64,000 nt of DNA from Burkholderiaceae bacterium (GCA_019745555.1 JAIESX010000006.1:124001-188000), one strand, 5' to 3'. Shown: positions 43,827-55,998, numbered from the stretch's first letter. The notes: generated by a model from the letters alone, not told the origin. Made by a program: numbers and translations.

Positions 43827-43848
43827 CGATTGACGTGCACGTCAATCG
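43827..43848. promoter_or_regulatory. Perfect 22-bp palindrome upstream of etfB
   Basis: CGATTGACGTGCACGTCAATCG equals its reverse complement; 36 nt before the etfB ATG. Confidence 0.65.
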
Positions 43849-43883
43849 AATCTCTGAATCAGTAACCAGCAGGAGTGGCTCCC

Positions 43884-44633
43884 ATGAAAGTCCTCGTCCC
43901 CGTCAAACGCGTGGTCGACTACAACGTCAAGGTCCGGGTCAAGTCGGACAACACCGGCGTTGATATTGCCAACGTCAAGATGAGCATGAACCCCTTTGAC
44001 GAGATCGCCGTCGAAGAGGCCGTGCGCCTGAAGGAAAAGGGTGCCGTCACCGAAGTCATCGCCGTCTCCTGCGGCGTGGCCCAGTGCCAGGAAACCCTGC
44101 GCACGGCCATGGCCATCGGTGCCGACCGCGCCATCCTGGTCGAGACCAACGAGGAGCTGCAGCCCCTGGCCGTGGCCAAGCTGCTCAAGGCCCTGGTCGA
44201 CAAGGAACAGCCGGGCCTGGTCATCCTGGGCAAGCAGGCCATCGACGACGACTGCAACCAGACCGGCCAGATGCTGGCCGCGCTGGCCGATCTGCCGCAA
44301 GCCACCTTCGCCTCCAAGGTCGAAGTGGCCGATGGCAAGGCCCAGGTCACGCGCGAAGTCGACGGCGGCCTGGAGACGCTGAGCGTGAGCCTGCCGGCCG
44401 TGGTCACCACCGACCTGCGCCTGAACGAGCCGCGTTACGTCACGCTGCCCAACATCATGAAGGCCAAGAAGAAGCAGCTCGACACGCTCAAGCCCGAAGA
44501 CCTGGGTGTGGATGTCGCGCCGCGCATCAAGACCCTCAAGGTCAGCGAGCCGCCCAAGCGCAGCGCCGGCATCAAGGTGCCCGACGTCGCCACCCTGGTG
44601 GCCAAGCTGAAGAACGAAGCCAAAGTGATCTGA
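43884..44633 (+). CDS. etfB: Electron transfer flavoprotein subunit beta
   Basis: [53 protein letters not shown]. Confidence 0.96.
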   Translation: MKVLVPVKRVVDYNVKVRVKSDNTGVDIANVKMSMNPFDEIAVEEAVRLKEKGAVTEVIAVSCGVAQCQETLRTAMAIGADRAILVETNEELQPLAVAKLLKALVDKEQPGLVILGKQAIDDDCNQTGQMLAALADLPQATFASKVEVADGKAQVTREVDGGLETLSVSLPAVVTTDLRLNEPRYVTLPNIMKAKKKQLDTLKPEDLGVDVAPRIKTLKVSEPPKRSAGIKVPDVATLVAKLKNEAKVI

Positions 44634-44642
44634 GGACCCGAC

Positions 44643-45575
44643 ATGACTGCACTCGTTATTGCCGAACACGACAACGCGTCCATCAAGGGCGCCACCCTCA
44701 ACACCGTGACCGCGGCGCTGGCCTGCGGTGGCGACGTCCACGTGCTGGTGGCCGGTCACAACGCGGCTGCCGCGGCTGCCGCGGCCGGCAAGATTGCCGG
44801 CGTCAGCAAGGTCATCCACGCCGACGGCGCGCAACTCGCGCATGGCCTGGCCGAGAACGTCGCCGCCCAGGTATTGGCCATCGCGGGCAACTACAGCCAC
44901 ATCCTGTTTCCGGCCACGGCCTCGGGCAAGAACGTGGCCCCGCGTGTGGCCGCCAAGCTGGACGTGGCTCAGGTCTCCGACATCACCAAGGTGGTGAGTG
45001 CCGACACCTTCGAGCGCCCCATCTACGCCGGCAACGCCATCGCCACCGTTCAGAGCACCGACGCCAAGAAGGTGATCACCGTGCGCACCACGGGTTTTGA
45101 CGCCGCTGCCGCCACCGGTGGCAGCGCTGCCGTCGAGACCGCCGTGGCTGCCGCCGACAGCGGCAAGAGCAGCTTTGTCGGTTCCGAGATTGCCAAGAAC
45201 GACCGCCCCGAGCTGACCGCCGCCAAGATCATCGTCTCCGGTGGCCGTGCCCTCGGTTCGAGCGAGAAGTTCAACGAGGTCATGACCCCGCTGGCCGACA
45301 AGCTGGGCGCCGCCATCGGTGCCAGCCGCGCCGCGGTGGACGCGGGCTACGCGCCCAACGACCTGCAGGTCGGCCAGACCGGCAAGATCGTCGCGCCCCA
45401 GCTCTACATCGCCGCCGGCATCTCGGGCGCCATCCAGCACCTGGCCGGCATGAAGGACAGCAAGGTCATCGTGGCCATCAACAAGGACCCCGAGGCCCCG
45501 ATCTTCTCGGTCGCCGACTACGGCCTGGAAGCAGACCTGTTCACCGCCGTGCCCGAGCTGGTCAAGGCCCTCTGA
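44643..45575 (+). CDS. etfA: Electron transfer flavoprotein subunit alpha
   Basis: [25 protein letters not shown]...[13 protein letters not shown]...[64 protein letters not shown]. Confidence 0.96.
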   Translation: MTALVIAEHDNASIKGATLNTVTAALACGGDVHVLVAGHNAAAAAAAAGKIAGVSKVIHADGAQLAHGLAENVAAQVLAIAGNYSHILFPATASGKNVAPRVAAKLDVAQVSDITKVVSADTFERPIYAGNAIATVQSTDAKKVITVRTTGFDAAAATGGSAAVETAVAAADSGKSSFVGSEIAKNDRPELTAAKIIVSGGRALGSSEKFNEVMTPLADKLGAAIGASRAAVDAGYAPNDLQVGQTGKIVAPQLYIAAGISGAIQHLAGMKDSKVIVAINKDPEAPIFSVADYGLEADLFTAVPELVKAL

Positions 45576-45587
45576 TCCGCTGAACCG

Positions 45588-45616
45588 AGGGCGTCACGGC
45601 GTGACGCCCTTTTTTT
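45588..45616 (+). terminator. Intrinsic terminator after etfBA
   Basis: AGGGCGTCAC-GGC-GTGACGCCCT-TTTTTT. Confidence 0.88.
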
Positions 45617-45643
45617 GTACCTGTTTCGTCCCCGGAGTCTTCC

Positions 45644-47428
45644 ATGAGCTACACCGCCCCCCTCAAGGACATGCTGTTCAACATCAAGCACCTGGCGCGC
45701 ATCGACGAGATCGCCAAGCTGCCGGGCTTCGAGGACGCAGGCTACGACACGGCCCAGGCCGTGCTCGAGGAGGCGGCCAAGTTCAACGAACAGGTTGTCG
45801 CGCCCCTGAACTGGGACGGCGACCGCAATCCTTCGAGCTGGAAGGACGGCCAGGTCAGCACCACGCCCGGTTTCAAGAACGCCTTCCGCCAGTTCGGCGA
45901 AGGCGGCTGGCAGGGCCTGCAGCACCCGGCCGACTTCGGCGGCCAGGGCTTGCCCAAGACCATCGGCGCGGCCTGCATCGAGATGGTCAACAGCGCCAAC
46001 CTGAGCTTCGCGCTCTGCCCGTTGCTCACTGACGGCGCCATCGAAGCCCTGCTGACCGCGGGCAGTGATGAGCTCAAGGCCACCTACCTGGAAAAGCTGG
46101 TCAGCGGTGAGTGGACCGGCACCATGAACCTGACCGAGCCCCAGGCCGGTTCCGACCTGGCCCTGGTGCGCAGCCGCGCCGAGCCCCAGCCCGACGGGAC
46201 CTACAAGGTCTTCGGCACCAAGATCTTCATCACCTATGGCGAGCACGACATGGCGGACAACATCGTCCACCTCGTGCTGGCGCGCGTGACGGGTGCGCCC
46301 GAGGGCATCAAGGGCATCAGCCTCTTTGTCGTGCCCAAGTTCCTCGTCAACAAGGATGGCAGCCTGGGTGCGCGCAACGACGTGCACTGTGTGAGCATCG
46401 AGCACAAGCTGGGCATCAAGGCCAGTCCCACGGCCGTGCTGCAGTACGGCGACCACGGTGGCGCCGTGGGCTACCTCGTGGGCCAGGAAAACCGCGGCCT
46501 CGAGTACATGTTCATCATGATGAACGCCGCGCGCTACGCCGTGGGCATGCAGGGCATTGCCGTGGCCGAGCGTGCCTACCAGCAGGCCGTAGCCTATGCG
46601 CGCGATCGTGTGCAGAGCCGTCCCGTGGATGGCTCGCTCAAGACCAGCGCGCCCATCATCCACCACCCGGACGTGCGTCGCATGCTCATGACCATGCGCG
46701 CCTACACCGAAGGCTGCCGTGCCATGGCCTCCGTGGCCGCCGCGGCCTACGACGCCGCGCATCACCACCCCGACGCCGAGGCACGCAAGACGAACCAGGC
46801 CTTCTACGAATTCATGGTGCCGCTGGTCAAGGGCTACAGCACCGAGATGAGCCTCGAAGTCACGAGCCTGGGTGTGCAGGTGCACGGTGGCATGGGCTTC
46901 ATCGAGGAGACGGGTGCGGCCCAGCATTACCGTGACGCCAAGATCCTCACCATTTACGAAGGCACGACCGCCATCCAGGCCAACGACCTCGTGGGCCGCA
47001 AGACCCTGCGCGACGGCGGCCAGACCGCCAAGGCCATCGCCCAGCAGGTGGCCAACACCGTGGCCGAGCTCAAGAAGAACGGCAGCGCCGACGCGCTGGC
47101 TGTCGCCGCGCGCCTGGACGCCGCACGCCAGGCCTTCGTCGACGTGGTCGAGTTCATGGCCGCCGAGAAGGACCCCAATGCCGTCTACGCCGGCAGCGTG
47201 CCCTACCTCATGCTCGCAGGCAATCTGATGGCCGGCTGGCAGCTCGCGCGTGCCCTGCTCGTGGCCCAGGCCGAACTGGCACGCGGCGAGGACACCGCGT
47301 TCATGCAGAGCAAGATCGCCGTCGCGCGCTTCTATGCCGAGCACATGCTGAGCAAGGCCCCGGGGATGCGCGACAGCATCGTGGCTGGCGCTGCCAGCGT
47401 GACGGCCCTGCCGCTCGAAGCCTTCTGA
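45644..47428 (+). CDS. Acyl-CoA dehydrogenase, large type with C-terminal extension
   Basis: GTMNLTEPQAGSDLALVRSRAEP, HKLGIKASPTAVLQYG, VQVHGGMGFIEETGAAQHYRDAKILTIYEGTTAIQANDLVGRK. Confidence 0.93.
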   Translation: MSYTAPLKDMLFNIKHLARIDEIAKLPGFEDAGYDTAQAVLEEAAKFNEQVVAPLNWDGDRNPSSWKDGQVSTTPGFKNAFRQFGEGGWQGLQHPADFGGQGLPKTIGAACIEMVNSANLSFALCPLLTDGAIEALLTAGSDELKATYLEKLVSGEWTGTMNLTEPQAGSDLALVRSRAEPQPDGTYKVFGTKIFITYGEHDMADNIVHLVLARVTGAPEGIKGISLFVVPKFLVNKDGSLGARNDVHCVSIEHKLGIKASPTAVLQYGDHGGAVGYLVGQENRGLEYMFIMMNAARYAVGMQGIAVAERAYQQAVAYARDRVQSRPVDGSLKTSAPIIHHPDVRRMLMTMRAYTEGCRAMASVAAAAYDAAHHHPDAEARKTNQAFYEFMVPLVKGYSTEMSLEVTSLGVQVHGGMGFIEETGAAQHYRDAKILTIYEGTTAIQANDLVGRKTLRDGGQTAKAIAQQVANTVAELKKNGSADALAVAARLDAARQAFVDVVEFMAAEKDPNAVYAGSVPYLMLAGNLMAGWQLARALLVAQAELARGEDTAFMQSKIAVARFYAEHMLSKAPGMRDSIVAGAASVTALPLEAF

Positions 47429-47449
47429 TTGCTATAAGAAAAAGAGCAG

Positions 47450-47489
47450 ACGGCTGTCGCGCGATGGACATCGGCGGCAGCCGTTTTTG
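47450..47489 (+). terminator. Probable terminator after the acyl-CoA dehydrogenase
   Basis: ACGGCTG...CAGCCGT followed by TTTT; long 21-nt loop. Confidence 0.4.
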
Positions 47490-47523
47490 CTGAAAATGAT
47501 CTAGACCTCTTCCGGAGACATCT

Positions 47524-48492
47524 GTGTCCAAGCTCCCCGCCGTCCTGCAGAACCTGCCGCTGCCCGTCATCGGCTCGCCGCTCTTCATCATCAGCAACCC
47601 CAAGCTCGTTATCGCCCAGTGCATTGCGGGTGTGGTGGGTTCCATGCCCGCGCTCAATGCGCGCCCCGCTGCTCAGCTCGACGAGTGGCTGGCCGAGATC
47701 ACCGAGGCCCTGGCCGCGCACAACAAGGCCCATCCAGATCGTCCGGCCGCGCCCTTTGCGATCAACCAGATCGTGCACAAGTCTAATGACCGGCTCGAGC
47801 ACGACATGGCACTGTGCGTGAAGTACAAGGTGCCGGTCATCATCACCTCGCTGGGTGCGCGTGAAGAGATCAACCAGGCCGCCCACAGTTACGGCGGCGT
47901 GGTGCTGCACGACATCATCAACAACAAGTTCGCGCACAAGGCCATCGAGAAAGGGGCCGACGGCCTGATTGCCGTGGCGGCCGGCGCGGGCGGCCATGCG
48001 GGCGTGAAGAGCCCGTTTGCCCTGGTGCAGGAGATCCGCCAGTGGTTCGACGGCCCGCTGGCGCTCAGCGGCTCGATCAGCACCGGTGCCTCGGTGCTCG
48101 CGGCGCAGGCCATGGGCGCGGACTTCGCCTACATCGGCTCAGCTTTCATCGCCACCCACGAGGCACGCGCGGTCGAGGCCTATAAGCAGGCCATCGTCGA
48201 GGGCAGCTCGGACGATATCGTCTACAGCAATCTCTTCACCGGCGTGCACGGCAACTACCTGGCGCCCAGCATCCGTGCCGCCGGCCTGGACCCGGAGAAC
48301 CTGCCCGAGAGCGACCCCAGCAAGATGAACTTCGGCGGCGACGCCAAGAAGGCCTGGAAGGACATCTGGGGCTCGGGCCAGGGCATCGGCGCCATCACCC
48401 AGGTACAGGGCGCGGGCGACTACATCGAACAGCTCAAGCGCGAGTACCGCGCTGCGCGCGAGCGCCTGCTGGCCGTCTCGGCTGGTATCTGA
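47524..48492 (+). CDS. Nitronate monooxygenase family protein, GTG start
   Basis: LPLPVIGSPLFIISNPKLVIAQCIAGVVGSMPALNARP...GADGLIAVAAGAGGHAG...ALSGSISTGASVLAAQAMGADFAYIGSAFIATHEA. Confidence 0.92.
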   Translation: MSKLPAVLQNLPLPVIGSPLFIISNPKLVIAQCIAGVVGSMPALNARPAAQLDEWLAEITEALAAHNKAHPDRPAAPFAINQIVHKSNDRLEHDMALCVKYKVPVIITSLGAREEINQAAHSYGGVVLHDIINNKFAHKAIEKGADGLIAVAAGAGGHAGVKSPFALVQEIRQWFDGPLALSGSISTGASVLAAQAMGADFAYIGSAFIATHEARAVEAYKQAIVEGSSDDIVYSNLFTGVHGNYLAPSIRAAGLDPENLPESDPSKMNFGGDAKKAWKDIWGSGQGIGAITQVQGAGDYIEQLKREYRAARERLLAVSAGI

Positions 48493-48519
48493 GGCGCACT
48501 TTGCGCTTGCGCGCTACGT

Positions 48520-49173
48520 TCAGGCGTGGCGCAGGCTCAGCAGGGTATTGAAGGGGCTGAGCAGTTCCAGCCAGCGCGGCTGGTCCTGCAGCAGGGGGAG
48601 CAGCGCGCTGCTGCCGGCGAACCAGACCAGGCCCAGCACACAGGTGCAGAGCAGGGCCAGCAGCAGATTCTGCGGCAGGCGGACCAGGGCGGGGATGCGC
48701 CGCAGGCGCAGTGCCCAGACCCAGATAGAGGGTACCAGCGCCAGCACCGCCAACAGCAGCAGCGTCTGCCACAGCGGCGGCGTGCGCAGGGCAGTCAGCA
48801 GTGCCGGCAGCCCCTGTGCCGCCACCCCGATGTTCAGGTAGGCGTGGCCGGACAGCAGCAGCACCGTGTTGAGCGCCGCCAGCCAGAGCAGCAGGGTGAG
48901 CACGCCCTTGAGCAGCCAGGGCCAGTTCAGCAGGGTGAGCAGCAGGCCGAGCGCGGCCGTGGTCAACAGGGCTAAGCACAGCATGATCCAGATCAGGCTG
49001 CCCGTCTCCATCGGCAGGCGCGAGAGCTCGCGCCACAGCGGCACATTGCCCGCCAGCGCCAGCCAGAGACTGGCCAGCAGAATCAGAAGCGCGGGATGCC
49101 GGGCGTCGCGCTGGGCGGCCGGCGTGAGCATGGAATCGGCGAATTCGGTGATATGGAACAGGCGCAGACTCAT
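48520..49173 (-). CDS. Membrane protein resembling an isolated EptA-type N-terminal TM domain
   Basis: HPALLILLASLWLALAGNVPLWRELSRL...LLTLLNWPWLLKGVLTLLLWLAALNTVLLLSGHAYLNIG...LRRIPALVRLPQNLLLALLCT...LLSPFNTLLSLRHA*; no sulfatase-type catalytic domain follows. Confidence 0.65.
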   Translation of the reverse strand: MSLRLFHITEFADSMLTPAAQRDARHPALLILLASLWLALAGNVPLWRELSRLPMETGSLIWIMLCLALLTTAALGLLLTLLNWPWLLKGVLTLLLWLAALNTVLLLSGHAYLNIGVAAQGLPALLTALRTPPLWQTLLLLAVLALVPSIWVWALRLRRIPALVRLPQNLLLALLCTCVLGLVWFAGSSALLPLLQDQPRWLELLSPFNTLLSLRHA

Positions 49174-49247
49174 GGACCGTCATTCTGACCGATCAGCAGC
49201 CCATCATGTAACCGGTGGTAACCCTGCGTGACGTAGAGCCGCCAGAC

Positions 49248-50612
49248 TCAAGCCGGCCAGGTCGACCCATGTTCCGGCACCAGAGCCCGCCAGCCTAGGC
49301 CGTGTTCGATGCGCATGCGCAGTGCATCGGCGGCGCCGGCTTCGCCGTGGACCACGTAGACCTGGTCCGGTGCCGAGGGCAGGGTGCGCAGCCAGGCTTC
49401 GAGCTGATTGGCGTCGGCGTGGGCTGAGGCGGATTGGAGCTGCACGACCTCGGCGCTCACGCTCACGTCGCGGCCATGGATACGCACCGAGGGCGCGCCG
49501 CTGGAGAGGGTGGCGCCGCGCGTGCCCGGGGCCTGGTAGCCGGTGAGGATGATCATGTTGCGGTGGTTGCCGGCGTAGAGCGACAGGTGGTGCAGCACGC
49601 GCCCGCCCGTGGCCATGCCGCTGGCGGCCAGGATGACCATGGGGCCGTGGCGGCGTGCCAGGGCCTTGGACTCGTCGGGCGTGTTCACCATGGTGGCGCT
49701 GTGGGTCAGGGCGCGCACGGCACGCCCATCGAGCTTGTGTTCGTCGGGGAAATGCTCGAACAGGTTCGTGGTGTGGATGGCCATGGGGCTGTCGAGGAAG
49801 ACGGGCAGCTTGGCCGGGATCACGCCGCGCTGCTTGAGCACGTCGATGGCGTGCAGGATTTCCTGCGCACGACCGACGGCGAACACCGGCAGCACAGCCA
49901 CGCCGCCGCGCGCGGCCAGGCGCTGCAGCGCCGGGCCGAGTTCGGCCAGCACATCCTCTTCGGGATGCAGGCGGTCGCCGTAGGTGGATTCGACGAGCAC
50001 GGTGTCGGCCTGTGGTGCGGGCTCGGGCGCGCGCATGAGGAAGTCGTCGCTGCGACCGAGGTCACCCGAAAAGAGAATGCGCCGCCCGGCGATCTCCAGA
50101 AGCAGGCTGGCCGCGCCCAGGATGTGGCCGGCGCGGTGGAAGGTGGCGCGGCATTCGGGGATGGGCTCGAAGCTGCGGCCGAAGTCCACGGGCTTGATCA
50201 GGCTCAGGCAGTTCAGCGCATCCTGGCGCGTGTACAGCGGCAGGGCCGGCGCGTGCTTGGAGAAACCGTGCCGGTTGGCATAGGCTGCGTCTTCTTCCTG
50301 GATGTGGCCGCTGTCGGGCAGCAGGATCTTGCACAGGGCCTGTGTGCCCGGGGTGGCCCAGACCTTGCGGTGAAAGCCCTCGCGCGCCAGCAGGGGCAGG
50401 TAGCCGCTGTGGTCCAGGTGGGCGTGCGTCAGCAGCACGGCGTCGATCTGGTTGGGGGCGACGGGCAGCGGCGTCCAGTTGCGCAGGCGCAGCTGCTTGT
50501 AGCCCTGGAACAGACCGCAGTCGACCAGCAGGGTGTGGCGATCATGGCGCACGAGGTATTTGGAGCCGGTGACCGTGCCGGCCCCGCCGAGGAAGGTGAT
50601 GGAGACGCTCAT
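49248..50612 (-). CDS. MBL-fold/beta-CASP metallo-hydrolase
   Basis: MSVSITFLGGAGTVTGSKYLV...LLTHAHLDHSGYLPLL...LVESTYGDRLH...ILAASGMATGGRVLHHL...GYQAPGTRG. Confidence 0.93.
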   Translation of the reverse strand: MSVSITFLGGAGTVTGSKYLVRHDRHTLLVDCGLFQGYKQLRLRNWTPLPVAPNQIDAVLLTHAHLDHSGYLPLLAREGFHRKVWATPGTQALCKILLPDSGHIQEEDAAYANRHGFSKHAPALPLYTRQDALNCLSLIKPVDFGRSFEPIPECRATFHRAGHILGAASLLLEIAGRRILFSGDLGRSDDFLMRAPEPAPQADTVLVESTYGDRLHPEEDVLAELGPALQRLAARGGVAVLPVFAVGRAQEILHAIDVLKQRGVIPAKLPVFLDSPMAIHTTNLFEHFPDEHKLDGRAVRALTHSATMVNTPDESKALARRHGPMVILAASGMATGGRVLHHLSLYAGNHRNMIILTGYQAPGTRGATLSSGAPSVRIHGRDVSVSAEVVQLQSASAHADANQLEAWLRTLPSAPDQVYVVHGEAGAADALRMRIEHGLGWRALVPEHGSTWPA

Positions 50613-50654
50613 GGCCGCATGGTAACGAGACTCGGGGCCCGCCCCATGACACAG

Positions 50655-50696
50655 GTCAAAAAAGAAAAGCCGCGAGGCCTGTGGCTCTCGCGGCTT
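50655..50696 (-). terminator. Intrinsic terminator of dnaJ
   Basis: On minus strand: AAGCCGCGAG-AGCCACAGGC-CTCGCGGCTT followed by TTCTTTTTT. Confidence 0.82.
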
Positions 50697-50714
50697 GGGT
50701 GCGGCGTGGCTCGT

Positions 50715-51845
50715 TCAGCTGAAGAAGCTCTTGAGCCGGTCAGCCCAGCTGCCTTCACCGGGCGAGTGCTTGGCGCCGCCCTTGCGCAGGGACTCGTCGA
50801 GCTCGCGCAGCAGCTTGCGCTGGTGCTCGGTGAGCTTGACCGGCGTTTCCACCGTGATGTGGCAGTAGAGGTCGCCGGGGTAGCTGGAGCGCACGCCCTT
50901 GATGCCCTTGCCGCGCAGGCGGAACTGCTTGCCGGTCTGCGTGCCTTCGGGCAGGTCGATGGCGGCCTTGCCCTGCAGCGTGGGTACCTCGATCTCACCA
51001 CCCAGCGCCGCGGTGACGATGCTGATGGGCACGGCGCAATGCAGGTCATCGCCATCGCGCTCGAAGATGTCGTGCTTCTTGAGACGGATCTCGATGTAGA
51101 GATCGCCCGGCGGGCCGCCGTTGGTGCCCGGCTCGCCGTTGCCGGCGCTGCGGATGCGCATGCCGTCGTCGATGCCGGCGGGGATCTTCACTTCCAGCGT
51201 CTTCTGGCGCTTGATACGGCCCTGGCCCATGCAGGTGGTGCAGGGGTCGGGGATGATCTTGCCCGTGCCGTGGCAGTGCGGGCAGGTCTGTTGCACGCTG
51301 AAGAAGCCCTGGCGCATCTGCACCGAGCCTGCGCCGTGGCAGGTGCTGCAGGTCTTGGCCTGGGTGCCGGGCTTGGCGCCGCTGCCTTGGCAGGTGCCGC
51401 AGTTGTCCCAGCTGGGGATGCGGATCTGCGCGTCCTTGCCCTTGGCGGCCTCTTCCAGCGTGATCTCCATCGCGTAGGACAGATCGCTGCCGCGGTAGAC
51501 CTGGCGGCCGCCGCGGCCACGCTGCTGGCCGAACATGTCGCCGAAGATGTCGCCGAAGGCCTCGGCGAAACCGCCACCGAAGCCGTCGCCCGGGCCGCCG
51601 CGCATGTTCGGGTCCACGCCGGCGTGGCCGTACTGGTCGTACGCCGCCTTCTTCTGCGGGTCCGACAGCATCTCGTAGGCTTCCTTGGCCTCCTTGAACT
51701 TCTCCTCGGCCGTCTTGGCGCTGTCCCCCTGGTTGCGGTCCGGGTGGTACTTCATCGCCAGCTTGCGATACGCCTTCTTGATCTCCTCTTCGGAGGCGTT
51801 CTTGGGCACGCCCAGGACTTCGTAAAAATCTCGTTTGGTGGCCAT
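50715..51845 (-). CDS. dnaJ: Chaperone protein DnaJ
   Basis: [41 protein letters not shown], four CxxCxGxG zinc motifs. Confidence 0.97.
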   Translation of the reverse strand: MATKRDFYEVLGVPKNASEEEIKKAYRKLAMKYHPDRNQGDSAKTAEEKFKEAKEAYEMLSDPQKKAAYDQYGHAGVDPNMRGGPGDGFGGGFAEAFGDIFGDMFGQQRGRGGRQVYRGSDLSYAMEITLEEAAKGKDAQIRIPSWDNCGTCQGSGAKPGTQAKTCSTCHGAGSVQMRQGFFSVQQTCPHCHGTGKIIPDPCTTCMGQGRIKRQKTLEVKIPAGIDDGMRIRSAGNGEPGTNGGPPGDLYIEIRLKKHDIFERDGDDLHCAVPISIVTAALGGEIEVPTLQGKAAIDLPEGTQTGKQFRLRGKGIKGVRSSYPGDLYCHITVETPVKLTEHQRKLLRELDESLRKGGAKHSPGEGSWADRLKSFFS

Positions 51846-51938
51846 GTTCGTTAGGTTCTAGAGCAGGAACGCCGCGTTGACCTTACCGCAGGGCAAGTGT
51901 CGAACGCGGCGGGTGAGGTCGGTGCCAGGCGTCCGACG

Positions 51939-53876
<1,938 letters not shown>

Positions 53877-53947
53877 GTTCTTACTCCTGAGATGCTTGGA
53901 AATTCGGATGTGCCGTACTTGTGGATAACTTTCCGGGTTTCAAGTCT

Positions 53948-54484
53948 TTATTTGGGGGCGGCCACGGTCACCAGGGCCGGGCGCAGCACGCGGTCGGCAA
54001 TGGTGTAGCCCTTCTGCAGCAGGCTGACGACCGTATTGGCTTCCTGGTCGGCCGGCACCATGCTGATGGCCTGGTGCTGGTGCGGGTCGAACCTGGCGCC
54101 GGGAGCCGGAGCGATGGCGATGACCTTGTTGCGTTCCAGCGCGGCGATGAGCTGGCGCAGCGTGGCTTCGGCACCCTCACGGATCTGTTCGGGGGTGGCG
54201 TCCTTGATCACCAGCCCGGCCTCCAGGCTGTCGCATACGGGCAGCAGGCTCTCGGCGAAGGACTCGACGGCGAACTTTCGGCTCTTGCTGATCTCATCTT
54301 CGGCACGGCGACGCGCGTTCTCGGCCTCGGCCTTGGCGCGCAGGTACTGGTCGGCCAGTTCGGCGCTCTTGGACTTGAGCTCGGCCAGTTCAGCCTGGAG
54401 CTGGGCCAGGGGATCGGAAGCTTGGCCTTCAGGGGCGGTGCCGGGGGCCTGTTCGGGCTGGGGGGTGGCTTGGGGTTCGGACAT
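53948..54484 (-). CDS. grpE: Nucleotide exchange factor GrpE
   Basis: [46 protein letters not shown]...[23 protein letters not shown]. Confidence 0.95.
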   Translation of the reverse strand: MSEPQATPQPEQAPGTAPEGQASDPLAQLQAELAELKSKSAELADQYLRAKAEAENARRRAEDEISKSRKFAVESFAESLLPVCDSLEAGLVIKDATPEQIREGAEATLRQLIAALERNKVIAIAPAPGARFDPHQHQAISMVPADQEANTVVSLLQKGYTIADRVLRPALVTVAAPK

Positions 54485-54587
54485 TTTTCTGGGGGAATGG
54501 AGAGTCAGCGGCCCAGATGGGGGCAGGACCGGCCGCTTCAAGAGGCTGATCGATACCGGCCGCCATCGGTGGCGGCCGGGCGGGGGA

Positions 54588-54947
54588 TCAGCCGGCCAGG
54601 GCCAGCAGTTCGACTTCGAACTTCAGCGTGGCATTGGGCGGGATCACGCCGCCAGCGCCACGGGCGCCATAGCCCAGGCTGGCGGGGATGATGAGCACGC
54701 GGGTGCCGCCGATCTTCATCCCGGCCACGCCCTCGTCCCAGCCGCGGATCACCATGCCGGCGCCGAGCGAAAACTGGAAGGGGTCGTTGCGGTCCTTGCT
54801 GGAGTCGAACTTGGCGCCCTGCACGCCGTCGTTCCAGAGCCAGCCGGTGTAGTGGACGGTCACGTCCTGGCCAGGTTTTGCTTCAGCGCCGGTGCCGGGC
54901 TTGGTGTCTTCGTATTGCAGACCGGAGGGGGTGGTGACGGTGGCCAT
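54588..54947 (-). CDS. FKBP-type peptidyl-prolyl cis-trans isomerase
   Basis: [90 protein letters not shown]. Confidence 0.95.
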   Translation of the reverse strand: MATVTTPSGLQYEDTKPGTGAEAKPGQDVTVHYTGWLWNDGVQGAKFDSSKDRNDPFQFSLGAGMVIRGWDEGVAGMKIGGTRVLIIPASLGYGARGAGGVIPPNATLKFEVELLALAG

Positions 54948-54962
54948 GGCATGGTCCTTCTT

Positions 54963-54979
54963 GCTACTGTTTTGATAGC
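54963..54979. repeat. GCTA-N9-TAGC element upstream of the FKBP gene
   Basis: GCTACTGTTTTGATAGC. Confidence 0.5.
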
Positions 54980-55040
54980 TGGCGAGGCCGGTTGCGAAGA
55001 CCGGGCGTCAGCGGGCGAAGGACGGATTATGCCAGCGGGG

Positions 55041-55352
55041 TCAGCGCGCCTTGCGCGCCTGGCTGGCCACCCATTTGCTGGCAAAGGCGGGCAGTTCGCC
55101 CAGGCGGCGCGTCAGCTCGGTGCCGCTGCTGGTGAGCAGGTAGCCTTCGCTGCCGTGACTGAGCAGGCCGGCCTCGCGCAGTTCCTTGATACGGGTGTTC
55201 AGGGTGTTGGGAGTGATGCCGCCCACGCTGTCCTGCAGCAGGCGGAAGGTCTGGGCGTGGCCGTCGCGCAGGGCCCACAGCACGCGCATCGCGTAGCGTG
55301 ACTCCAGCAGAGCCAGCAACTGGCCGATGGCGGCATTTTCCTTGTAGCTCAT
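55041..55352 (-). CDS. HxlR-type winged-helix transcriptional regulator
   Basis: IGQLLALLESRYAMRVLWALRDGHAQTFRLLQDSVGGITPNTLNTRIKELREAGLLSHGSEGYLLTSSGTEL. Confidence 0.8.
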   Translation of the reverse strand: MSYKENAAIGQLLALLESRYAMRVLWALRDGHAQTFRLLQDSVGGITPNTLNTRIKELREAGLLSHGSEGYLLTSSGTELTRRLGELPAFASKWVASQARKAR

Positions 55353-55435
55353 TCAGCAGCACTCCTTGGTGCGCCGCCTGCGGTGCGGCTGACGCGTCCT
55401 CCCCGGGCCGGCTCAACAGGTTCCGGCGAAGGCGG

Positions 55436-55464
55436 ACTATAGCGCAGATTCTTGACTGCTACAA
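55436..55464 (-). promoter_or_regulatory. Candidate sigma70 promoter for the HxlR-type gene
   Basis: On minus strand TTGTAG-N17-TATAGT. Confidence 0.5.
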
Positions 55465-55474
55465 GATTAATAGC
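55458..55474. repeat. GCTA-N9-TAGC element upstream of the HxlR-type gene
   Basis: GCTACAAGATTAATAGC. Confidence 0.5.
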
Positions 55475-55536
55475 TGATAGACCCACCCGTATCTACCCTG
55501 ACGCCCGGTCACGGGTAGCGGGTGTGAAATAGTGCA

Positions 55537-55998
55537 TCAAATATAGATTTTTCTGAGCAGCTGAATCAGCGTCTTGCGCTCGGCGGGGCTGAGGCGTGAG
55601 GTGGCGGCGTCTTCCAGTTCGGAGGCCGTGACCTCGGCCTGCTTGACCAGCTTGCGCCCCGCGGGCGTGAGGTGCAGGCCCATGGCGCGGCCGTCGTGCG
55701 GGTGCGGCCGGCGGGTGATCAGTTCGCGCCGCTGCAGCTGGTTGATCATGCCGACGAGGTTGGGCGGCTGGATGTTGAGCGTGCTGCAGAGCTGGCGGGA
55801 GGTGATGCCCGGGTTGTGGGCGATCAGCGAGAGCACCGAGAACTCCACCGGCTTGAGCCCGTAGACCGCCATGTTGCGCAGGAAGGCGTCAACGATCACC
55901 AGCGTCGCGCGTCGCGCGTTGTAGCCGACCAGACCTTCGAGGTAGCTGGTGTCGACCTGTTCGACGGCGGTGTCGGGGGCTGGCTTGCGGGTGGCCAT
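55537..55998 (-). CDS. MarR family transcriptional regulator
   Basis: MAVYGLKPVEFSVLSLIAHNPGITSRQLCSTLNIQPPNLVGMINQLQRRELITRRPHPHDGRAMGLHLTPAGRKL. Confidence 0.93.
   Translation of the reverse strand: MATRKPAPDTAVEQVDTSYLEGLVGYNARRATLVIVDAFLRNMAVYGLKPVEFSVLSLIAHNPGITSRQLCSTLNIQPPNLVGMINQLQRRELITRRPHPHDGRAMGLHLTPAGRKLVKQAEVTASELEDAATSRLSPAERKTLIQLLRKIYI

Noticed and set aside
50609-51055. Arg/Ser-rich minus-strand ORF at the dnaJ 3' end
   Set aside because: Out-of-frame reading of dnaJ plus its downstream region; composition artefact.
55485-55527. Imperfect compound dyad ACCCG..CTACCC...GGGTAG.CGGGT between MarR and HxlR-type genes
   Set aside because: Bulged and lacks a U-tract; might be a weak terminator but cannot be supported by inspection.
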